NCBI GenBank assembly: GCA_017550645.1
Contig: JAFZOI010000029.1
Span: 1-41,978, forward strand
DNA from: Oscillospiraceae bacterium
GTDB taxonomy: Bacteria > Bacillota > Clostridia > Oscillospirales > Oscillospiraceae
Length of the DNA stretch: 41,978 bases
Reading direction: 5' to 3'
Shown: in pieces, positions 24,982 through 32,943 of the stretch
Layout of the letters: every line of letters begins with the position of its first letter
Numbering within the stretch: position 1 is the stretch's first letter
Translations under genes and position numbers: made by a program
The notes under the pieces: generated by a model
What the model was told of the DNA's origin: nothing
Seen by the model: only the letters and a program-made list of their open reading frames with translations
The model's database searches: none

Positions 24982-26436
24982 CTATGCGCTCACGGGAAGT
25001 CTTATGGTCACGACGAGGCCGCCGTCGGGCGCGTTGGCTATGCCGAGCGTCCCGTTATGGAGCCTTACGATCTCGTCGCAGACGGCGAGGCCTATGCCGC
25101 TGCCGCGCTCCTTGGAGCTTCCCTTGTAAAACTTCATCTTGACCTTGTCGAGCTCGTCCTCGGGGACGCCGGGGCCGAAGTCGCGTATCACCACGGCGAC
25201 GAACTCCCCGCCCTCGGGCGGCTTTTCAAGCTCCGTGCGGACGACGACGCGCCCGCCCTCCTTGGCGTATTTGGCGGCGTTGTCGAGGATGTTCAAAATG
25301 ACCTGCTTGAGGCGCTCGACGTCGCCGCGTATCTCCGGCAGGGGCTCCTCGCTCGGCTCGTAGTCGATGCGCAGGCCCTCTATGCGGAGTATCTCGCCGT
25401 AGGTCATGATCGTCTCCTCGAGGCTCTCCTCGAGGTCCATCGGCGCGATGTTGACGAAGAAGCGCCCGTCCTCGATGCGGGTGAAGTCCAGCAGGCCCTC
25501 GACCATGTTGGTCAGCCTGCGCGACTCCTTGAGGATGATGCCGACGCCGTTTCTCGATTCGACGCTCAGCCTCTCGTCGTAGAGTATCGTCTCGCTCCAG
25601 CCGGTTATCGCCGTGAGCGGCGTCCTCAGCTCGTGCGAGACGGAGGAGATGAACTCCGTCTTCATTTTCTCGCCCTGCGAAAGGCGCATCGACATCTCGT
25701 TTATCGTGTCGACCATGGCGCCTATCTCGTCGTCGTATTTGACGCTTATCTGCCCGCCGAAGCCGCCCTCGGCGATGTGCTTGGTCATGTCCGTGACCTC
25801 GCGGATGGGCTTTATTATGCCGCGTATGAAATACAGGCTCAGCAAAACTACGATGACGATGACCGCGCCCGCGACGAGCAGCGCCATGAGAATGTTCGTC
25901 GAGACGGCCTTGTCGACCGCCTTGAGGCCCGAGACGTAGCGCATGACGCCGACGACCTGACCGTTGGAGTATATCATCGGGCTCGAGACGCTCAGGATGC
26001 GCTCTCCCGTGACGGGACTGCGCCCGCGGAAGGTCCGCGTCGTCTTGGAGGCGATGGCCTCCGCTATGTCGGCCGTCCCCGGCTTGGTGCCGGCCGTTAT
26101 GCCGTAGGTCGAGACGAGGACGCGGCCGTTGGTGTCGATAAACTGGAGCTCGAGCACGTCGCGCTCTTCAAAGCGCTCGGTATACTGGAACGCGCTCTGA
26201 TAATACTCGGCGTAGGTCATGGCGATATAGCTCGAGAAGAAATCCGCGGAGGTCTTGGCCTTGGCCTCGAGCGCGGCGCTGACGCCGGAGTAGTAATAGC
26301 TGTATATCGCTATGCTCCACGCCGCGACGCCCATAAAGGCGATGACGACCGTTATCAGAACGCTCGTCAGCACCCATCTCCGCTTCAGGCTCCTGGGCCT
26401 GAAAAGCTTAAGGTTTTTAAGCTTGGAAAGAAACAT
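24982..26436 (-). CDS. Sensor histidine kinase (HAMP, HisKA, HATPase), 484 aa
   Basis: Membrane sensor of a two-component pair. Transmembrane helix 1 about 20-45, an extracytoplasmic PAS/Cache-like sensor (about 50-165) with VLELQFIDTNGRVLVS and SSPMIYSNGQVVGVMRYVSG, TM2 about 180-205, a HAMP domain (RGIIKPIREVTDMTKHIAEG), phospho-acceptor His in SVSHELRTPLTAITGWSETI, then N, G1 and G2 boxes (ILNILDNAAKYAKEGG, IRDFGPGVPEDELD, SKERGSGIGLAVC). All parts are intact. It is 6 bp after the response-regulator gene. The ribosome-binding site is poor, suggesting translational coupling. Signal unknown. Confidence 0.94.
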   Translation of the reverse strand: MFLSKLKNLKLFRPRSLKRRWVLTSVLITVVIAFMGVAAWSIAIYSYYYSGVSAALEAKAKTSADFFSSYIAMTYAEYYQSAFQYTERFEERDVLELQFIDTNGRVLVSTYGITAGTKPGTADIAEAIASKTTRTFRGRSPVTGERILSVSSPMIYSNGQVVGVMRYVSGLKAVDKAVSTNILMALLVAGAVIVIVVLLSLYFIRGIIKPIREVTDMTKHIAEGGFGGQISVKYDDEIGAMVDTINEMSMRLSQGEKMKTEFISSVSHELRTPLTAITGWSETILYDERLSVESRNGVGIILKESRRLTNMVEGLLDFTRIEDGRFFVNIAPMDLEESLEETIMTYGEILRIEGLRIDYEPSEEPLPEIRGDVERLKQVILNILDNAAKYAKEGGRVVVRTELEKPPEGGEFVAVVIRDFGPGVPEDELDKVKMKFYKGSSKERGSGIGLAVCDEIVRLHNGTLGIANAPDGGLVVTIRLPVSA

Positions 26437-26442
26437 AAAAGA

Positions 26443-27129
<687 letters not shown>

Positions 27130-27142
27130 TTTCGCCCCTCCA

Positions 27143-28483
27143 TCAAGTCAGTCCTGTACTCCACTCGGAGTATATCAGCTTGAAGCCGGCCCTGACGTAG
27201 CTCATCTCGAGCTCGTCCTTGATCTTGACCGCGCCCGCAAGTATCTTGCAGGCATATATGACCTCGTCCTCCGTGCGCAGGACGGTGCGCCCCTCCAGGA
27301 CGGATCTGTCCTCTCTGTTCTCGCCGGTTATCGAATATATGACCAGCACGTCGACCGGCGGCCCGTCGTTTTTCGCGGGCACCGAGAAGATTACCGCGCG
27401 CTCACCGGAAACGTGGTCGTCGCGCCTTACGGTCACGGTCTCCGCCCATGCCTCGGGCAGGATGAAATACCAGCCGTCCGTGCGGTTATGGTACGTCGTC
27501 ATTTTCAGATGCGGACGGCCCTCCGCGTCAAAGCTCATCCAGTCGACGAGGCGGAACACCGTCTCCCCCGCGCCCTCGAGCTCGCGCGTCACGGGGACCT
27601 CCGTCACGCCGTCGGAATCGATGTCGCGCGTATATATGCTCTGGTCGCGGACGGTAGCGAGGCTCGCCCCGCTCTCGCCGCCGCGGGTTATGTTCTTTAG
27701 CGCGCCGTCGGCCGCCGTGAAGATATCCGTTATCAGGCCGCCGGACCGGAAGCCCTCGTCTACGAAGAGCGCCGCGCGCCCCTGCGTGAGCGTCCCCCTG
27801 CGGATGCGCAGTATGCTCTCGACGCCCGCCGAGAGCGGCGCGGTGACGCTCGAAAATTCGCCGTCGGCGGCGAAGGTCATCATCTCGACGCTGCCCGTCA
27901 TCTCCGCCGCGTCGTAGCGGATGATGTAGAGCTGGCTCCTGCCCGCTCCGACGAGGTCCGCGACGGAATACTCGGAATAGTCGGCCGTCGCGAGCGGCGA
28001 GGGCTGGAAATCCCGGACGGAATAGACGCGGAGCATGCGCAGCTCCGACGAGATGCGGCGGGATACGATGATATCCAGCCATCCGTCGCCGTCGAGATCG
28101 GAGTAGTCCACGGAGGCGAAGCCCGTCCCCTCGCCCTCGAGGATGAGGGCGGGCTCATAGACCTCGTCGGCGTTCTTTTTCAGGACGTAGAGCTTGAGAG
28201 GATTGTCGCCGGGGCCGGAGAAGAACGCCACGGCCTCGCTGACGCCGTCGCCGTCGAAGTCCCAGAGCTGGACGCTCTGGCGGTTGTTGCCGCCGGCGGG
28301 CGCGGAATAGACGACGCCCGTATCGAGGACGTCCTCTATCGCGTCCTGAAGCTTCAGGTATTCCTCCGACGGGCGCGGGAGCGTAAAGAGCTCCTCCATG
28401 CGCGCGTTGAGGCAGCCCGACATCGTCAGCGCGATGAGAAGGCATATCGCAGCTATGCACTTTTTCGCGCGTGCCGATCGCAT
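27143..28483 (-). CDS. Lipoprotein with VCBS/FG-GAP-type calcium-binding repeats, 446 aa
   Basis: Signal peptide with lipobox TMSGC. Three Asp-rich loops of the VCBS/FG-GAP or dockerin-like type are present: DFDGDGVSE, DLDGDGWLD and DIDSDGVTE, expected to bind calcium in a beta-propeller of extracellular type. First gene of the run that also contains the response regulator (13 bp downstream) and histidine kinase, so it may be a sensing accessory or the product of that system. Start ATG 28483 has AGAGG. No enzymatic motif seen. Similar lipoprotein-kinase-regulator arrangements exist in Oscillospiraceae, according to memory. Confidence 0.85.
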   Translation of the reverse strand: MRSARAKKCIAAICLLIALTMSGCLNARMEELFTLPRPSEEYLKLQDAIEDVLDTGVVYSAPAGGNNRQSVQLWDFDGDGVSEAVAFFSGPGDNPLKLYVLKKNADEVYEPALILEGEGTGFASVDYSDLDGDGWLDIIVSRRISSELRMLRVYSVRDFQPSPLATADYSEYSVADLVGAGRSQLYIIRYDAAEMTGSVEMMTFAADGEFSSVTAPLSAGVESILRIRRGTLTQGRAALFVDEGFRSGGLITDIFTAADGALKNITRGGESGASLATVRDQSIYTRDIDSDGVTEVPVTRELEGAGETVFRLVDWMSFDAEGRPHLKMTTYHNRTDGWYFILPEAWAETVTVRRDDHVSGERAVIFSVPAKNDGPPVDVLVIYSITGENREDRSVLEGRTVLRTEDEVIYACKILAGAVKIKDELEMSYVRAGFKLIYSEWSTGLT

Positions 28484-28515
28484 GATAAATACCTCTGCAT
28501 AGTTTTTTACAGATT

Positions 28516-28544
28516 ATTATATCATATATTGCGGCGGTTGGATA
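28516..28544 (-). promoter_or_regulatory. Promoter of the lipoprotein/two-component/recA run
   Basis: Minus strand TGGATA read as TATCCA (28544-28539), 17 bp, perfect TATAAT (28521-28516). The -35 is weak (three of six), which would suit an activator such as the encoded response regulator. Start about 28509. Confidence 0.5.
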
Positions 28545-28573
28545 GTGTTTTTTCACCCCGCCGGATATTCTTG

Positions 28574-28602
28574 TTGTAAAGCTCCGGCTGATGATATATT
28601 AT
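28574..28602 (+). promoter_or_regulatory. Promoter of the SLOG gene
   Basis: TTGTAA (28574-28579), 17 bp, TATTAT (28597-28602); start about 28609, leader about 35 nt with AAGGAGG before the ATG at 28644. Confidence 0.6.
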
Positions 28603-28643
28603 AGGAACTGCTTTAAGCAGTCTAACAAAAAGGAGGGGCTGTC

Positions 28644-29150
28644 ATGGCGAAAAGCTGCGGGATAATAGGCGACGGCGCCCTCCCCTTCAAGCGCGGTTCG
28701 AGTCAGTGGAAGGCCCTCGCGGAGGCCCTCGCGGGCCTTGTAAGGGAGTCCGGCTGCGAGGAATTTCTCAGCGGCATGGAGCGCGGAGGCGACCAGCTCG
28801 GGGCCGAGGTCGTGCTCGGCCTGCGCGAAGAGCTCGGATTAAAGCTCTGGGGCGTCCTCTCCTCGGAGGAACAGTGGATACACTGGCCCAACGTCGACGC
28901 GGACCTGCTCTTCGGCATCATGGATCGCGCCGACTACGAATACCGCATATCCAACCACGCGACGGAGCATTCGCGCCTCGACCAGCTCCTGTTCATCGCG
29001 GACAACTCGAAAAAGCTCATCGTCGTCACGGAGGCCCTCTCCCCGGAGGCGCGCGCGGCCGTCGTCCGCGCAGCGGCAAGAGGGCGGGAGGTCTCGCTCA
29101 TAGACCCCGTCACGCTCGCGGTGAGCTATCCCCCGACGGCAATAAAATAA
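28644..29150 (+). CDS. SLOG-domain protein (YspA/YpsA-like, DUF1273-like), 168 aa
   Basis: Rossmann-like SLOG-superfamily protein, a family that binds nucleotides or nucleotide-derived ligands. It begins CGIIGDGALPF, with the SGMERGGDQLGAEVVLGLREE helix typical of YpsA-like proteins, followed by KLWGVLSSEEQWIHW and a KLIVVTEALSPEA strand. YpsA in Bacillus affects cell division and nucleotide sensing, but the function of this one is unknown. Monocistronic, divergent from the lipoprotein/two-component run, with its own promoter and terminator. Confidence 0.78.
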   Translation: MAKSCGIIGDGALPFKRGSSQWKALAEALAGLVRESGCEEFLSGMERGGDQLGAEVVLGLREELGLKLWGVLSSEEQWIHWPNVDADLLFGIMDRADYEYRISNHATEHSRLDQLLFIADNSKKLIVVTEALSPEARAAVVRAAARGREVSLIDPVTLAVSYPPTAIK

Positions 29151-29151
29151 A

Positions 29152-29189
29152 CGCCCGGCCGTCCGATAAAACGGACGGCCGGCGTTTTT
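29152..29189 (+). terminator. Intrinsic terminator of the SLOG gene
   Basis: Long stem (CGCC-GGCCGTCCG against CGGACGGCCGGCG, one bulged C), loop ATAAAA, then TTTTT. Confidence 0.9.
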
Positions 29190-29230
29190 CTTTTCCGGCG
29201 CGGGGCTTTTTCAAAATGCGCAAAAAAGTA

Positions 29231-29261
29231 CAGGGAGCGGAGATCCGCTCCCTGCTTTTTT
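29231..29261. terminator. Bidirectional terminator after HU
   Basis: CAGGGAGCGG (29231-29240) pairs with CCGCTCCCTG (29245-29254), followed by CTTTTTT on the plus strand and by TACTTTTTTG on the minus strand, where it would end the spoVB-mazG-hup transcript. Confidence 0.88.
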
Positions 29262-29279
29262 GCCGGTATTTGCCGTATT

Positions 29280-29555
29280 TTACTTCGCGACGGCGTCCTT
29301 GAGAGCCTTGCCGGCCTTGAACTGGGGCAGGCGGGACGCGGGGATCTTGATCTCGGCCTTGGTGCGGGGATTGTGTCCGATGCGGGCCTCGCGGGTCTTG
29401 ACCTCGAAAACGCCGAAGCCGACCAGCTGGACCTTATCGCCGGCGACGAGCGCCTCGGTAACGGTCTCGAGGATCGCGCTCATGGCCTTCTCGGTGTCCT
29501 TCTTGGAAAGTCCGGTCTTCGCGGCAGCCGCGCTGATGAGTTCTGCCTTATTCAT
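29280..29555 (-). CDS. hup: HU family DNA-binding protein, 91 aa
   Basis: Histone-like dimeric nucleoid protein that bends DNA. Complete family features: helical N-terminus MNKAELISAAAAKTGLSKKD, GFGVFEV, RxGxNPxTxxxIxIPA seen as RIGHNPRTKAEIKIPA, and PQFKAGKALKDAV. Length is exactly that of HU. AAGGAGG before the ATG at 29555. It follows mazG by 28 bp and lies in the same order as the SpoVB-like and MazG genes in other Firmicutes, where HU and the S4 protein YabO follow. Open reading continues upstream of the ATG, but the ribosome-binding site fixes the start. Confidence 0.96.
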   Translation of the reverse strand: MNKAELISAAAAKTGLSKKDTEKAMSAILETVTEALVAGDKVQLVGFGVFEVKTREARIGHNPRTKAEIKIPASRLPQFKAGKALKDAVAK

Positions 29556-29583
29556 TGGTTTTCCTCCTTCTTTGATCCATGGC

Positions 29584-30288
29584 TCACGCCATGTTCGACT
29601 GATTCTGTTTGACAGACTCGATGAATCTGTCGGAAGCGCCCGTAAGCGCCTGCTCGGGATCGACGCCCAGCGCCTTCGCGACGCGCACGGCGGCGAACAG
29701 CATGTCCCCCACCGCCTTCTCCGGCTCGTCAGAGCCCGGAATGGCCGCGGCTGCGGCGGCGAGGGCCTTCTGCGCGTCCTCCGCCCCGGCGGGAAGCATG
29801 TCCGCCTTGACGGCCTTGGAGCATATCTTCTCGGCGCGCCACAGCGCCGGAAGGCTCCTCGCGACGGCCTCGATCGCATCGGCCGCAGTCTCCTGCTTTT
29901 TTTCTTTCCGCTTGAGAGAGTCCCAGTTTTCAAGGACCTCCGCCGCGCCGGAGACGGTCGTGTCCGCAAAGACGTGCGGGTGTCTGTAGATGAGCTTTTT
30001 GCAGATGCCGTCGGCCACGTCGTCGAGCGTGAAGCCGCCGGCCTCGCGCTCCATCTGGCAATGGAAGACTATCTGCAAAAGAACGTCGCCCAGCTCCTCG
30101 ACAAGGCCGGCCTTGTCGTCAAGGTCTATGGCCTCGGCAGCCTCGTACGCCTCCTCGATGAGGTTGCGCCTGATGCTCGCATGATCCTGCTCTCTGTCCC
30201 AAGGGCAGCCCTCCGGGGAGCGCAGGAGCTCCATGATGTCGACGAGATCAGAGACGTTATATCGCTCTTTCCTTTCAAAATTTAACAT
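29584..30288 (-). CDS. mazG: Nucleoside triphosphate pyrophosphohydrolase MazG (YabN-like), 234 aa
   Basis: Hydrolyses NTPs to NMP and PPi, limiting non-canonical or alarmone-related nucleotides. LLRSPEGCPWDREQDHASIRRNLIEEAYEAAEAI (about 20-53) and EELGDVLLQIVFH (about 65-77) carry the EExxE and ExxD metal-binding residues. A second, weaker MazG-like half follows (about 130-215), normal for MazG. No N-terminal tetrapyrrole methylase domain as in Bacillus YabN. Located 22 bp after the SpoVB-like gene. Confidence 0.93.
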   Translation of the reverse strand: MLNFERKERYNVSDLVDIMELLRSPEGCPWDREQDHASIRRNLIEEAYEAAEAIDLDDKAGLVEELGDVLLQIVFHCQMEREAGGFTLDDVADGICKKLIYRHPHVFADTTVSGAAEVLENWDSLKRKEKKQETAADAIEAVARSLPALWRAEKICSKAVKADMLPAGAEDAQKALAAAAAAIPGSDEPEKAVGDMLFAAVRVAKALGVDPEQALTGASDRFIESVKQNQSNMA

Positions 30289-30310
30289 ATTCCGTCCGCC
30301 TTTACAAGCC

Positions 30311-31927
30311 TTATTTTGCTTTAATTCTCAGTATTTTAGCCACTTTTTCGCCTTTCGGTATCAATTCGATATCGTCGGCGGTGATGATCCTGAAAATAAT
30401 GATCAGCGCGAAGTATACGACGACGGCGACCGCGATGGCGATCAGCATGAACAGCGTCGTCACGAGGCGGCCGCTCGACGAGCCGGTCAGAAGGCTCAGC
30501 GCGTAGTACGTACCCCACGCCGCGGCGCCCATGATGAGGCTGGAAATCAGCGGCTTTATGAGCTGGCGCAGCATGCGCGGAGCGTCCTTGACCTTGATCC
30601 TTATTATGATCAGATTGAGGACGCTGACCGTGAAGTAGCACGCGAGCGAGGCGATCGCCGCGCCGCTGACGTTCAGCGCCGGGACGGAGAGCAGGGCAAA
30701 GTTCCCCGCGACCTTGATCGCCGCGCCGATAAGTATCGTATAGATGGGCATGCGCTCGTAGCCGTAGGCCTGCAAAATGGCGTTAGTCGTCAGCATGAGG
30801 CAGACGAAGAAGCCCGACGGGCCGAGCCAGCGCAGGCACGTCACGCCGGCGGCGTGCGTCGTAGGATAGAGCACGGCCATGATGGGCGCGGCGAGCACGC
30901 TCATGCCGACCGCGGCAGGCATGCCGATGAGCGCCGTCAGCTTTATCGCGCCCTCCGCGACGCCGCGGGCGCGCAGGGGCTCGCTCTTGGCCATATAGGC
31001 CGAGATGGCGGGGATGGCGCTTATCGTCAGGGGGACGGTGAACGCGCTCGGGAGGTTAAAGAGCGTCTGCACCTTCGTGAACGCGCCGTAGAGTATCTTC
31101 GAATCGAGATAGGAGTAGCTCAGCGCGTGCTGCAGCCGCTCCATGATGAGCTTGGAGTCGACGACGGCGAGGACGCTCAGGACCGAGGACCCGAGCGCTA
31201 TCGGCACGCCTATCTTCACGAGGTCGGCGAGGATCTTCCCGCGCCCGTCGGGCACGTCGGGCTCGGCGGAGGGCGCGGTCGCGGCTTTGTCCATGCGGAG
31301 CTTGTATATCCATGAGTATACGAGGGCGAGCAGCTCGCCTATCGTGACGCCCGCGATGGCGCCCGCGGAGGCCATGGGCAGCCCGTAGCCCTTCCTGATG
31401 AACACGGCCGCGAGCGTCAGCCCGAATACGAGCTTGCATACGACCTCGATGATCTGCGAGACCGAGGTCGGGACCATGTCGCTCAGGCCCTGCGTATAGC
31501 CGCGGTATGCGCTCATGACGCAGACCAGCAGGACGGCGGGGCCGAGCGCGAGGATGCTCGGGGCGACCTCGATGTTGTTGAGGCCGGCGGCGAGCTGGCG
31601 GGAAAATATCATCATTATCGCCGTGCCGACCGCGCCGAGTACGGCGAAGGCAGCCAGCGCGACGCGGAACGTCCGCTTTATCTGCAGCCTGCGGCCGCGC
31701 GCGTCCGCCGCCGCGACGAGGCGCGACATCGCGACGGGCAGGCCCGCCGTCGAGAGCGTCAGCAGCAGCGAATAGATGTTGTACGCTGCGCCGAAGTACG
31801 ACGTCCCCTCGTCGCCGAGGATGTTGTAAAGCGGTATTTTGTAGACGGCGCCGATGACCTTGACGATCGCGACCGTCGCGGCCAGCAGGGCGGCGCCCTG
31901 AACGAAGTTCTGTTTGCGTGTCTTCAA
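30311..31927 (-). CDS. SpoVB/YabM/MurJ-like polysaccharide flippase, 538 aa
   Basis: Membrane transporter of the MOP exporter superfamily with about 14 helices, homologous to stage V sporulation protein B and YabM. It begins with KTRKQNFVQGAALLAATVAIVKVIGAVYKIPLYNILGDEGTSYFG, diagnostic for the branch. It probably flips lipid-linked wall precursors during cell-wall or cortex synthesis. The start is TTG at 31927, overlapping the TGA stop of the zinc-ribbon gene (TTGA), with AGGAG about 7 nt upstream; the frame upstream of it is only an out-of-phase reading of the zinc-ribbon gene. Downstream mazG and HU preserve the YabM-YabN order. Confidence 0.9.
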   Translation of the reverse strand: MKTRKQNFVQGAALLAATVAIVKVIGAVYKIPLYNILGDEGTSYFGAAYNIYSLLLTLSTAGLPVAMSRLVAAADARGRRLQIKRTFRVALAAFAVLGAVGTAIMMIFSRQLAAGLNNIEVAPSILALGPAVLLVCVMSAYRGYTQGLSDMVPTSVSQIIEVVCKLVFGLTLAAVFIRKGYGLPMASAGAIAGVTIGELLALVYSWIYKLRMDKAATAPSAEPDVPDGRGKILADLVKIGVPIALGSSVLSVLAVVDSKLIMERLQHALSYSYLDSKILYGAFTKVQTLFNLPSAFTVPLTISAIPAISAYMAKSEPLRARGVAEGAIKLTALIGMPAAVGMSVLAAPIMAVLYPTTHAAGVTCLRWLGPSGFFVCLMLTTNAILQAYGYERMPIYTILIGAAIKVAGNFALLSVPALNVSGAAIASLACYFTVSVLNLIIIRIKVKDAPRMLRQLIKPLISSLIMGAAAWGTYYALSLLTGSSSGRLVTTLFMLIAIAVAVVVYFALIIIFRIITADDIELIPKGEKVAKILRIKAK

Positions 31928-32334
31928 TTTCCGTCTCCTATGCCGGCCTCCGCGCCGCACCTGCGGCAGAAGCGGTCGCCCGCGCCGCAGGGAGCGCCGC
32001 ACACGGGGCACGGCCTCTCTTTCTTCAGTTCGGAGATGCGTCGGCGCAGCTCGGCCGCCTCCGCTTTCTTTCCGTCTATCTCCGCCAGCAGCGCGTCGAC
32101 GGCCGCGTCGTCCGCGTCCCCGCCCGCGCAGGCGGCGTACATGAGCTCTCCGAGCTTGCGCATGCACACGTTTATCTCGCTGTTAATCTCGTATATGCGG
32201 ACGTTGAGCTTGGTCGTCTCGATGGAGTCGCCCGTCCTCCTGCCCGCCTCGGCAACGGCCCTCTGCGCCGCGGCGCCGACGCCCGCGGCCTTTACGCGCA
32301 AGCGGCCCGCTATCGCTCTCGCCTTCTCATTCAC
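31924..32334 (-). CDS. Zinc-ribbon protein with helical N-terminal region, 136 aa
   Basis: About 105 residues of Ala-, Glu- and Arg-rich helix, probably coiled coil, precede a C-terminal zinc ribbon: CPVCGAPCGAGDRFCRRCG, i.e. two CxxC knuckles. Such small zinc-ribbon/coiled-coil proteins are frequent in Clostridia and of unknown role; a protein- or nucleic-acid-binding adaptor is a guess. First gene of the unit with the SpoVB-like flippase, and overlapping it by 4 bases. Not recognised as a named family. Confidence 0.75.
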   Translation of the reverse strand: MNEKARAIAGRLRVKAAGVGAAAQRAVAEAGRRTGDSIETTKLNVRIYEINSEINVCMRKLGELMYAACAGGDADDAAVDALLAEIDGKKAEAAELRRRISELKKERPCPVCGAPCGAGDRFCRRCGAEAGIGDGN

Positions 32335-32519
32335 GGCTTTAACCCCCCGGCAACGAACTAAGGTCTCCCGAAAGAGTCCTCCGGTATCACTATATGTCAG
32401 GGAAAGCTCAAAAAAGCGCGAAAGCTCCTCGCGGCTCCGCTCTGCTTCGATGTTTTGTCAGTATACCACTTTTTTCTTCCCTTCGCAAGCCTTGCGCCCG
32501 CGGGCCCGCCATTTGGGGC

Positions 32520-32548
32520 TTGATTTTCCCCGGGCGATAATATATATT
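32520..32548 (+). promoter_or_regulatory. Promoter of tRNA-Leu
   Basis: TTGATT (32520-32525), 17 bp, TATATT (32543-32548); predicted start about 32555, four bases before the mature tRNA. A tempting TTGACA at 32547-32552 is too close to the gene to be its -35. Confidence 0.55.
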
Positions 32549-32558
32549 GACATGGCGG

Positions 32559-32645
32559 GCCGGTGTGATGGAATTGGCAGACGTGCCGGACTCAAAATCC
32601 GGTGTCCGCAAGGACGTGCGGGTTCGACCCCCGCCACCGGCACCA
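32559..32645 (+). tRNA. tRNA-Leu (anticodon CAA), CCA encoded
   Basis: Acceptor stem GCCGGTG pairs with CACCGGC at the 3' end; discriminator A, then encoded CCA (32643-32645). The anticodon stem is CCGGA/TCCGG with loop CTCAAAA, anticodon CAA reading UUG. The long variable arm (GTGTCCGCAAGGACGT) and the GGTTCGACCCC T-loop region are typical of class II tRNA-Leu. It ends 300 bp before the restriction-modification island. Confidence 0.97.
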
Positions 32646-32650
32646 GAAAA

Positions 32651-32676
32651 AACCTCGTCTTTCGACGAGGTTTTTT
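32651..32676 (+). terminator. Terminator of tRNA-Leu
   Basis: AACCTCGTC, loop TTTC, GACGAGG, then TTTTTT. Canonical. Confidence 0.9.
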
Positions 32677-32943
32677 CAGCTTTATTCGGAAGTATATCGT
32701 TCAGTTTCATCTATCATTTCTAATCAATGAAGCTCCATTCGCACTTTTCCTTCTATGTTAATCTTGCCGTATTGTGCGCTCCATGGTAAAATTATATATT
32801 AAATAATCTCTAATCATTTTAGGTAGTACCCTCGGCCGTTTTTCCATTATAATAACTTTACCCTATAAATCCCCATAGTTTTCGAGGGCTTGTGAGTTTG
32901 ATTTGCAGGCTTGAAGGCACCAAGAGAAAGCGGAGGAAACAAT
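32677..32943 (+). other. AT-rich left border of the type III restriction-modification island
   Basis: Gene-free 267 bp with an abrupt drop in GC after the tRNA terminator. Possible promoters for mod are TTGCCG (32764-32769)-17-TAAAAT (32787-32792) or TTGTGC (32772-32777)-17-TATATT (32795-32800); a lone TATAAT lies at 32848-32853 without a proper -35. No direct repeat of the tRNA 3' end was found near the right end of the island (38009-38087). Confidence 0.5.

Noticed and set aside
32547..32552. TTGACA just before tRNA-Leu as -35 box
   Set aside because: Only 7 bp from the tRNA 5' end; a correctly spaced promoter exists at 32520-32548.
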